A stretch of DNA of 6,303 bases from an uncultured Bacilli bacterium (lineage in GTDB: Bacteria; Bacillota_I; Bacilli_A; RF39; UBA660): the NCBI GenBank assembly GCA_944332375.1, contig CALVJU010000098.1, positions 1 to 6,303 of the forward strand, in the 5' to 3' direction. Below, piece by piece: positions 1-5,707 of this stretch. A program made the translations under genes and the position numbers. How positions within the stretch are numbered: the stretch's first letter is position 1; each line of letters begins with the position of its first letter. The notes below the pieces were generated by a model that was not told where the DNA came from, ran no database searches, and saw nothing but the letters and a program-made list of their open reading frames with translations.

Positions 1-724
1 GTGCTGGTGTACTACTTGGAGCAGAAGTTGTATTCATTCCTCCTTGAGCAGGTGGAACAGTACCGTTATTACCATTATTTGCCATTTGGTTCATCATATT
101 CATTTGTGGATTTATATTCATTTCTGCCATGGCTCCTGGTTGTCCCACTCCTCCTAAGTTTTGATTCATTGCAGTTGGTTGTGGCATTGGTGGAATTGGA
201 TTTGAATTGACACCAAGAATTGGATCATTTCCTGTATTTGGCATTGCAGGATTCACAGGTGCTGAATTTTGCTGTACTCCGATTGGTTGATGTACTGCCA
301 TTGGTTCAGGTATTCCTGCTCCTAGATTTGGTTGTGTCTCCTGTGGTGGTATAGGCATTCCCATATTACTTGGTTGACTCATATTTGATTGTTCTGCCAC
401 TCCTGTATTCATATTAGGCATTCCGCTTGAAATATTATTTGTAACGTTTACTTCTGGTATGGTAGGATTTACCACCCCTGTTGGTGTTTCTACTGTTGGC
501 ATTACCGGTGTTTGTGGTTGTTCTGGGGAAGTAGGCATAGGATTTCCATTTGGTGATTCTACCGATGAAACAACTGGGCCATTTCCCATATTATTTGCTG
601 GTTGAGAAGGAACACTATTTCCTCCCGTTTCCGTTGTCCCTTGTGGACTGTTGCTTGGTTGATCATTTCCCCCTGTTGGATTATTAAATACATTCATCCA
701 ATCTTGATTTTCATTATTGTTCAT
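1..724 (-). CDS. Partial Asn/Pro/Gln/Met-rich low-complexity protein (C-terminus beyond left edge)
   Basis: I do not recognise this gene. It is an open frame of 241 codons from ATG at 724, with no stop before the left edge. It begins MNNNENQDWMNVF and continues as low-complexity sequence. By my count it has about 41 Asn and 40 Pro, with many Gln, Gly, Met, Ser and Thr. I find no Lys, Arg, Cys or Tyr, one His (145), about 13 acidic residues, and no aromatic residue after Phe13. There is no signal peptide or membrane helix in the visible part, so this stretch is almost certainly disordered. The start is supported by GAAGGAG six bases upstream and by a promoter at 791-819. The upstream neighbour also opens with MN..ENQ and a Gln/Met/Pro-rich tail before a membrane helix. 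I infer, without direct evidence, that a membrane segment and outer domain may follow off-window. Function is unknown. Confidence 0.82.
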   Translation of the reverse strand, partial: MNNNENQDWMNVFNNPTGGNDQPSNSPQGTTETGGNSVPSQPANNMGNGPVVSSVESPNGNPMPTSPEQPQTPVMPTVETPTGVVNPTIPEVNVTNNISSGMPNMNTGVAEQSNMSQPSNMGMPIPPQETQPNLGAGIPEPMAVHQPIGVQQNSAPVNPAMPNTGNDPILGVNSNPIPPMPQPTAMNQNLGGVGQPGAMAEMNINPQMNMMNQMANNGNNGTVPPAQGGMNTTSAPSSTPA

Positions 725-730
725 ACATAA

Positions 731-737
731 CTCCTTC
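731..737 (-). promoter_or_regulatory. Ribosome binding site of the low-complexity gene
   Basis: On the minus strand GAAGGAG lies six bases before the ATG at 724. Another ATG four bases upstream (726-728) is out of frame, so the spacing fixes the start at 724. Confidence 0.8.
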
Positions 738-759
738 TATTTCTTTGATATACTACTCT

Positions 760-782
760 TAGAATAGCCCTAGTCTATTCTA
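760..782 (-). promoter_or_regulatory. Perfect 8-bp inverted repeat at the extreme 5' end of the leader
   Basis: TAGAATAG (minus strand) is followed by a 7-base loop and its exact complement CTATTCTA. It starts one or two bases after the transcription start predicted at about 784, so the roughly 60-base leader would begin with this hairpin. No U-run follows, so it is not an intrinsic terminator. It could be a 5' stabilising hairpin, a regulatory leader element, or a DNA operator for a dimeric repressor. The sequence alone does not separate these. Confidence 0.5.
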
Positions 783-790
783 TTACCTCT

Positions 791-819
791 ATTTTATCAC
801 GAACAAAAAAGAAGTACAA
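791..819 (-). promoter_or_regulatory. Extended -10 sigma-A-type promoter for the low-complexity gene
   Basis: On the minus strand TTGTAC (814-819) is separated by 17 bases from TAAAAT (791-796). The -10 is preceded by TGA, giving the extended form TGnTAAAAT. The -10 matches consensus at five of six positions and the -35 at three of six. The start of transcription would fall near 784. The -35 lies inside the 3' arm of the preceding gene's terminator hairpin. Confidence 0.65.
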
Positions 820-838
820 CCGATTTTTCAGTTATACT
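804..838 (-). terminator. Intrinsic terminator of the single-pass membrane protein gene
   Basis: On the minus strand AGTATAACTGA (838-828) pairs with TCGGTTGTACT (823-813) across an AAAA loop. This gives 11 base pairs, two of them G-U. TTCTTTTTTG follows directly (down to 804). It begins 15 bases after the stop codon of the gene at 854-1585. The stem is not GC-rich, so some read-through into the next gene is possible. Confidence 0.72.
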
Positions 839-853
839 CTCTGCTTGACAGAT

Positions 854-1585
854 TTAAATTTCAGAATTACATGTAAATCCATATGTCGTACGACTATTCA
901 AAAAAGCACCATTCGTCATATTTGGATAGATTGCATTAGACGTTAATAGCCCAGGATCGATTTGATCTAATAATCCTTGTATTGTCATAGTATAGCCATC
1001 TAACGTTGCATCTACTGTAAAATTAGAAAAACCAAATTGTTGTCTTAATGTTTCTCCCACAATATTAGGATCTTCTACGATTGCTTGTCTATCTTGTAAC
1101 GAAATATCTTCTCCATACTGTAAATAAATTTGGATTTCTAAATAAGAAATCACTCCATCCTCAAAAGTTCCTGTATGTGTAACGTAACCCAAACCTGTAT
1201 CTACGGTTTCATATTTCGTACAAACGACTTTTCCCGTGTAACCTTTTGGAGTGCTTGGTGTGACGCTTGCTGATGGAGATACTATTGTAGTACTTGGAGT
1301 ACTTGTTGTTTGATTCTCACTTGTTGTTGGCTCTTGATAATCTTTTAATGTTTTATTTTCTTGAAATAATAGAAATAAACAAATACAAAGAATCGCGATC
1401 ACAATCAGAAATACAATGACTAAAAATAATTGATTGTGATTCTTTTGTTTTGGCTCTTTCGGTGGGATTGACCCAACCGAATTTGGTTGTGGTGGTATTT
1501 GTGTTTGCATCTGTTGTAACATTTGCATTTGTGGATTATTCGCCGATGTCTGTACACTCTCCTTTTGATTTTCTTCTTGATTCAT
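854..1585 (-). CDS. Single-pass membrane protein with disordered cytoplasmic tail and extracellular domain, function unknown
   Basis: This gene encodes 243 residues that I cannot assign to a characterised family. Residues 1-50 are Gln/Met/Pro-rich and end in a Lys-rich stretch (KEPKQK). Residues about 52-74 form one strongly hydrophobic helix. Basic residues before the helix predict an N-in, C-out orientation. Residues 86-113 are a Ser/Thr/Pro linker of the kind that spans a cell wall. Residues 117-243 look like a folded outer domain with alternating hydrophobic segments and two cysteines, Cys122 and Cys239, that could form a disulfide. The layout loosely recalls small YehR/DUF1307-type secreted domains, but this is a weak impression. 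A longer frame opens at ATG 1612. I chose 1585 because AGGAG precedes it closely and because 1612 lies inside the predicted -10. The gene has its own promoter and terminator, so it is probably expressed independently of the ABC operon. Confidence 0.85.
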   Translation of the reverse strand: MNQEENQKESVQTSANNPQMQMLQQMQTQIPPQPNSVGSIPPKEPKQKNHNQLFLVIVFLIVIAILCICLFLLFQENKTLKDYQEPTTSENQTTSTPSTTIVSPSASVTPSTPKGYTGKVVCTKYETVDTGLGYVTHTGTFEDGVISYLEIQIYLQYGEDISLQDRQAIVEDPNIVGETLRQQFGFSNFTVDATLDGYTMTIQGLLDQIDPGLLTSNAIYPNMTNGAFLNSRTTYGFTCNSEI

Positions 1586-1589
1586 AAAA

Positions 1590-1594
1590 CTCCT
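1590..1594 (-). promoter_or_regulatory. Ribosome binding site that decides the start at 1585
   Basis: AGGAG lies four bases before the ATG at 1585 on the minus strand. The spacing is somewhat short but functional. No comparable purine-rich site precedes the longer-frame ATG at 1612. Confidence 0.75.
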
Positions 1595-1607
1595 ACTTTC
1601 TATTTCT

Positions 1608-1635
1608 ATCATAACACAATCTTAATAAAACACAA
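1608..1635 (-). promoter_or_regulatory. Extended -10 sigma-A-type promoter of the single-pass membrane protein gene
   Basis: On the minus strand TTGTGT (1630-1635) is followed after 16 bases by TATGAT (1608-1613). TGT before the -10 gives the extended TGnTATGAT form. Transcription would start near 1601, leaving a leader of about 16 bases. The -35 sits one base beyond the U-run of the ABC operon terminator. Confidence 0.62.
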
Positions 1636-1668
1636 GAAAAAAGTAAACAGTTTACATGACCGTTTACT
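1636..1668 (-). terminator. Intrinsic terminator of the tetR-ABC-ABC operon
   Basis: On the minus strand AGTAAACGGT (1668-1659) pairs with ACTGTTTACT (1651-1642) over a 7-base loop. This gives ten pairs, one of them G-U, and leads into a TTTTTT run (1642-1637). The 5' arm contains the TAA stop (1666-1664) of the second ABC gene, so hairpin and coding end overlap. Confidence 0.8.
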
Positions 1669-3460
1669 CTTCGAATTGTGAATTATAAAGTTTCGCATAG
1701 AAACCATTTTTCTTTAATAACTCTTCATGATTTCCTTGTTCTACGATATCACCATGATCCATTACTAAAATCAAATCTGCGTTACGAATGGTTGATAAAC
1801 GATGGGCAATGATAAAACTTGTTCTATTTTCCATCAATTTATCCATTGCTTTTTGGATGTATTCTTCGGTACGTGTATCAACACTACTTGTTGCTTCGTC
1901 TAAGATTAAGATTTTAGGATCCGCTAATATAACACGGGCAATGGTAAGTAATTGTTTTTGCCCTTGGCTGACGTTGTTTCCTTCTTCGTTAATGACCATG
2001 TGATAACTATCTGGAAGGGTTTTAATGAAATGATCTGCATGCGCTTCACGACAAGCATTTTCTACTGCTTCAAATGTCGCATCCATTTTTCCATACTTGA
2101 CATTATCTTCAATGGTACCAGAGAATAACCAGGTATCTTGTAATACCATTCCAAACATACGTCTTAAATCTTGACGTTTAAATTCTTTGATATCATGACC
2201 ATCAATTTGAATACTTCCACTATTGATATCATAAAAACGCATCAGCAGTTTTACCATGGTTGTTTTTCCTGCCCCTGTTGGTCCTACAATTGCGACTTTC
2301 TGTCCTTGTTTTACAGTTGCATTAAAATCTTTAATGATTGTCTTATCAGGATTGTATCCGAATTTTACATGAGAGAATGTGATGTTTCCACTCAAATTTT
2401 CTGTAGAGACAGGATGTTCTGTTTCTGGAACTTCTTCCTCTTCTCCTAAGAATTCAAATACTCTTTCTGCAGCAGCAATCGTTGCTTGAATTAAATTTAC
2501 AACTTGTGCGACGTTAGAAAGTGGGTTCATAACGTTTCTAACATATTGGATGAAACTTTGAATATCTCCAACGGTAATTTGATTTTGAATGACTAAGTAT
2601 CCACCCATGATAGAAACAACAACGTAACCTAAGTTTCCGATGAAGTTCATAAGTGGATGCATAATTCCAGAGAAGAATTGACTCTTCCAAGAAGAACGAT
2701 AAAGTGTTTGATTTAATTTTTGGAATTCTTCTCTAGCATCTTCTTCTCCATTAAATGCTTTTACAATATTGTGTCCACCATATACTTCTTCTACTTTTCC
2801 GTTGACATGGCCTAAATATTCTTGTTGTCTTTGGAAGTATTTTTGAGAATGGCTAACAATAAAGGCAAGGATGATCAAAGCAATTGGAATAATGATAATG
2901 ACTGCTAGTGTCATCAGTGGTGAGATGGTGAGCATCATAATGACTACTCCGATTAAAGTGGTAATAGAAGTAATCATTTGTGTCATACATTGATCTAGGT
3001 TGGAACTAACGGTATCTACATCGTTGGTTACCCTACTTAAGATTTCACCATGTGTTTTAGTATCAAAATATTTCATTGGTAAATGATTTAATTTTTCACT
3101 AATCTGTTTTCTTAATCCATAAGCAATTTTTTGACTGACTCCAGACATTAAAAAGTTTTGAATAAAGATACAGAATGCACTAACTGCATATAACCCCAGT
3201 AAGAAAATGAGAATTCTTCCGATTTTTGCAAAGTCAATTCCACTTCCTCCACCAATTTTATCCATGAGACCATTAAATATTTCTGTCGTCGCATTTCCCA
3301 TGATCTTTGGACCAATAATGGAAAAAGCTGCTGAAAGAATGGCAAATAATACAACGGTTAAAATATGATACTTATAAGGAGATAGATAATGCGCTAATTG
3401 TTTTAAAGTACCTTTGAAGTCTTTTGCTTTATCTGTAGTACTTGGTCTATTACCCTTCAT
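1664..3460 (-). CDS. Heterodimeric ABC exporter, subunit with canonical Walker B (598 aa)
   Basis: This is a half-size ABC exporter of the type IV (ABCB-like) fold: an N-terminal membrane domain with helices near 33-50, 83-105, 163-180, 182-202, 266-292 and 300-325, then a C-terminal ATPase. ATPase motifs are Walker A GPTGAGKTT (393-401), Q-loop Gln441, signature VSQGQ (497-501), Walker B ILILD with Asp521 and catalytic Glu522, and switch His553 in IIAHRLST. The signature departs from LSGGQ by Gln at the third position. This fits a subunit whose signature faces the degenerate site of its partner. The start overlaps the end of the preceding ABC gene by 11 bases and AAGGAGG lies nine bases upstream, so the two are translationally linked. 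Family knowledge (BmrCD, LmrCD, EfrAB, TM287/288) points to export of drugs or other amphipathic compounds. The actual substrate cannot be read from sequence. Confidence 0.95.
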   Translation of the reverse strand: MKGNRPSTTDKAKDFKGTLKQLAHYLSPYKYHILTVVLFAILSAAFSIIGPKIMGNATTEIFNGLMDKIGGGSGIDFAKIGRILIFLLGLYAVSAFCIFIQNFLMSGVSQKIAYGLRKQISEKLNHLPMKYFDTKTHGEILSRVTNDVDTVSSNLDQCMTQMITSITTLIGVVIMMLTISPLMTLAVIIIIPIALIILAFIVSHSQKYFQRQQEYLGHVNGKVEEVYGGHNIVKAFNGEEDAREEFQKLNQTLYRSSWKSQFFSGIMHPLMNFIGNLGYVVVSIMGGYLVIQNQITVGDIQSFIQYVRNVMNPLSNVAQVVNLIQATIAAAERVFEFLGEEEEVPETEHPVSTENLSGNITFSHVKFGYNPDKTIIKDFNATVKQGQKVAIVGPTGAGKTTMVKLLMRFYDINSGSIQIDGHDIKEFKRQDLRRMFGMVLQDTWLFSGTIEDNVKYGKMDATFEAVENACREAHADHFIKTLPDSYHMVINEEGNNVSQGQKQLLTIARVILADPKILILDEATSSVDTRTEEYIQKAMDKLMENRTSFIIAHRLSTIRNADLILVMDHGDIVEQGNHEELLKKNGFYAKLYNSQFEE

Positions 3461-5690
3461 AATCTAATTCCTCCTTTGATAATTGTGAAAGTGCGATTTC
3501 ACGATATACATCACAAGTTTTTAATAGTTCTTGATGTGTACCTATTCCGACAACGTTTCCATCATCTAACACTACAATTTTATCTGCGTTCATAATGGTA
3601 CTAATACGTTGTGCGACAATTAACATCGTACTTCCTTTTGTTTTTTCTCTTAATGCTTTTCTAAGTGCTGCATCTGTTTTAAAATCAAGAGCAGAGAAAC
3701 TATCATCAAAGATATAAATCTCTGGTCTTTTAATCACTGCACGGGCGATAGATAAACGTTGTTTTTGTCCACCACTGACATTGGTACCACCTTGACTGAT
3801 AGGGCTTTCAATTCCCTTTTCTAATTTGTTTACAAATTCACTTGCTTGAGCAATGTCTAAAGCTTCATGAATTTCTTTTTCTGTTGCATCTTCTTTTCCA
3901 TAACGTAAGTTAGAAGCAATGGTTCCAGAGAATAAAATTCCTGTTTGAGGGACATATCCAATTTTCTCACGTAAATCATGTTGATCGTAGTCTTTTACAT
4001 TGACTCCATCGACTAAGATTTCTCCCTTGCTCGCTTCAAAGAAACGTGGGATTAAATTAATTAATGTTGATTTACCACTACCTGTAGAACCGATAAAGGC
4101 AACGGTCTCTCCTTTGTTTGCTTTAAAGTGAATATGGTGTAACATATATCCATCGGCATCTGGATAGCGGAAAGAGACATCTTTAAATTCTACTGTTCCC
4201 TTTTCCTTTCCTTCTTTTGGTTCTTCTGGATCCAAGATAGTTAATGGTGTTTTTAAGACCTCATCAATACGTCCGATACTGACAATGGCACGTGGTAACA
4301 TAATTGATACCAGTGAGATCATTAAGAAGGCCATGATAATTTGCATTGTATATTGAATAAATGCCATCATATCTCCTACTTGCATAATTCCACTGTCGAT
4401 TCCCTTTGCAGCTTCCCAAACGATCAATACCGCAATCGCATTCATGGTAAACATCATCAGTGGCATCATAGTTGACATGACACGAACAATAAATAATTGG
4501 TTGTTCTTTAAGTCTTTATTGGCTTTATCAAAACGTTGTTCTTCGTGTTTTTCTTTTGCAAATGCTCGAATCACTGGAAGTCCTGTTAAGATTTCACGTG
4601 TTACCAAGTTCAAACGATCGATTAATTTTTGAACACGTTTGAATTTTGGCATTGCAATCGCAAATAATACAATTACAAGTGTTAAGATTGCCATTACTGC
4701 AACAGCAATGATCCAAGCCATACCGGTTTTTGTTGCTAATACTTTTACAACACCACCAATGGCGATAATTGGAGCATAGAAAATGGTACGAAGTAAAAAT
4801 ACTAACAACATTTGTACTTGTTGAATATCGTTGGTACTACGTGTAATTAAACTTGCTGTTGAAAATTGTTTCATTTCTCCTTCGGAGAATTCTACAACTT
4901 TTGTAAATACTTGATTTCTAAGATCACGTGCAAGTCTTGCAGCAATACGAGATCCTAAAAATCCTACTGAGATTGTTGCCACCATAGATACTAATGCCAA
5001 ACCTAGCATTTTTAAACCAGACACGAAGATATAGTTCAATTGAATCTGATCCGTATCCATTCCCAAAGTTTCGTATTCTGATCTGATGAATTGGACTGCG
5101 CTTTGTTCATACAATGTATCTGGCATGTCTTCCATTGCCTGATCCATTTCTTTTGTCATTTCTTGACGAGATTCTTCTGGCATCATCTCTAGGACATCCA
5201 TCATCGTAAGATCTGGGATTTGTCTCATCTCTTCTGGAAGATTTGCCATCATCTGTTGTTCTATTTCTTTCCCAGATTCTGAATCACCAGAAAATAACAA
5301 TAAATAAGTGAATGGCTTTTGTAAGATCTGATTTAATTCATCACGGGCATCATGATCAATCTCTTCTAGTAAATAAATATCTTCATTTTTTAATTCTGGA
5401 TAAGAATCTAATTGTTCTTTTGTAGCCTGATCCCTTGTAATCAGTTGATAATGATCCTCTACAAAATATGCATCTTCGTCCTCTAAAAACAATTGTGCAT
5501 GTTGGAAAGTATCAACACTCATTGCTTCTGGAACATTGTCTTCAATTCCCCCTTCTTGTATTCCAGTATTGACAATACGAGAAGTATATTCTGGTAGTGA
5601 TAAATCACAAGCTGCTTGCACAAATAAAAGTGCGATGACGATCAAAACCGAATACCAATATTTACATAGGTGTTTTATAATTCTAATCAT
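3450..5690 (-). CDS. Heterodimeric ABC exporter, degenerate-site subunit with large extracellular insertion (746 aa)
   Basis: This is a half-size ABC exporter that pairs with the gene downstream. Helix 1 (about 13-30) is followed by an unusual hydrophilic insertion at 33-218, then helices near 220-246, 294-317, 323-347, 406-426 and 441-468, and the ATPase. Motifs (numbered from ATG 5690) are Walker A GSTGSGKST (534-542), Q-loop Gln582 and a good signature VSGGQ (638-642). Walker B Asp662 is followed by Asp663 where the catalytic Glu belongs, and Gln694 replaces the switch His (VAQRIS). The protein should bind ATP but hydrolyse it poorly. Half exporters are usually about 580-600 aa; the insertion explains the extra length. 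BmrD of Bacillus subtilis also has an extracellular domain, from family knowledge. A frame from TTG 5699 exists, but the GAAAGGA site is about one base from it and ten from ATG 5690, so ATG is preferred. Substrate is unknown. Confidence 0.95.
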   Translation of the reverse strand: MIRIIKHLCKYWYSVLIVIALLFVQAACDLSLPEYTSRIVNTGIQEGGIEDNVPEAMSVDTFQHAQLFLEDEDAYFVEDHYQLITRDQATKEQLDSYPELKNEDIYLLEEIDHDARDELNQILQKPFTYLLLFSGDSESGKEIEQQMMANLPEEMRQIPDLTMMDVLEMMPEESRQEMTKEMDQAMEDMPDTLYEQSAVQFIRSEYETLGMDTDQIQLNYIFVSGLKMLGLALVSMVATISVGFLGSRIAARLARDLRNQVFTKVVEFSEGEMKQFSTASLITRSTNDIQQVQMLLVFLLRTIFYAPIIAIGGVVKVLATKTGMAWIIAVAVMAILTLVIVLFAIAMPKFKRVQKLIDRLNLVTREILTGLPVIRAFAKEKHEEQRFDKANKDLKNNQLFIVRVMSTMMPLMMFTMNAIAVLIVWEAAKGIDSGIMQVGDMMAFIQYTMQIIMAFLMISLVSIMLPRAIVSIGRIDEVLKTPLTILDPEEPKEGKEKGTVEFKDVSFRYPDADGYMLHHIHFKANKGETVAFIGSTGSGKSTLINLIPRFFEASKGEILVDGVNVKDYDQHDLREKIGYVPQTGILFSGTIASNLRYGKEDATEKEIHEALDIAQASEFVNKLEKGIESPISQGGTNVSGGQKQRLSIARAVIKRPEIYIFDDSFSALDFKTDAALRKALREKTKGSTMLIVAQRISTIMNADKIVVLDDGNVVGIGTHQELLKTCDVYREIALSQLSKEELDYEG
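3470..3477 (-). promoter_or_regulatory. Strong ribosome binding site inside the end of the first ABC gene
   Basis: AAAGGAGG (minus strand) encodes the Lys-Glu-Glu region near the C-terminus of the first ABC subunit. It also sits nine bases before the ATG of the second. The arrangement implies coupled translation, suited to making the two subunits in balanced amounts. Confidence 0.8.
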
Positions 5691-5700
5691 AATTCTCAAA

Positions 5701-5707
5701 TCCTTTC
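5701..5707 (-). promoter_or_regulatory. Ribosome binding site of the first ABC gene
   Basis: GAAAGGA on the minus strand begins at the last base of the upstream TAG stop. It is ten bases from ATG 5690, a workable spacing, but practically touches TTG 5699, so it supports the ATG start. The 16-base gap between the genes leaves little room for a separate promoter. Confidence 0.7.

Noticed and set aside
1..210. Plus-strand frame of 69 codons at the left edge
   Set aside because: It is antisense to the strongly supported minus-strand low-complexity gene and has no visible ribosome binding site. Its Leu/Tyr/Val-rich product is what the complement of Asn/Pro/Gln codons would give.
1..724. Low-complexity region as a tandem DNA repeat or CRISPR-like array
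   Set aside because: The similarity is compositional. I see no fixed-length repeat unit or regular spacer, and the reading frame stays open throughout.
760..782. Inverted repeat read as an intrinsic terminator
   Set aside because: No U-run follows on either strand, and a better terminator for the upstream gene is present at 804-838.
1586..1612. Nine-residue N-terminal extension of the single-pass protein (MIEIESRSF)
   Set aside because: ATG 1612 lies inside the predicted -10 and lacks a ribosome binding site, whereas ATG 1585 has AGGAG at close spacing.
1788..2449. Plus-strand frames 1788-2003 and 2171-2449
   Set aside because: They lie antisense within the ATPase region of the second ABC gene, have no supporting start signals or recognisable product, and are shadows.
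3148..3354. Minus-strand frame of 68 codons
   Set aside because: It is an alternate frame inside the membrane domain of the second ABC gene, without independent translation signals.
5691..5699. TTG start three codons upstream in the first ABC gene
   Set aside because: The ribosome binding site is about one base from this TTG, too close to use, and well placed for ATG 5690.
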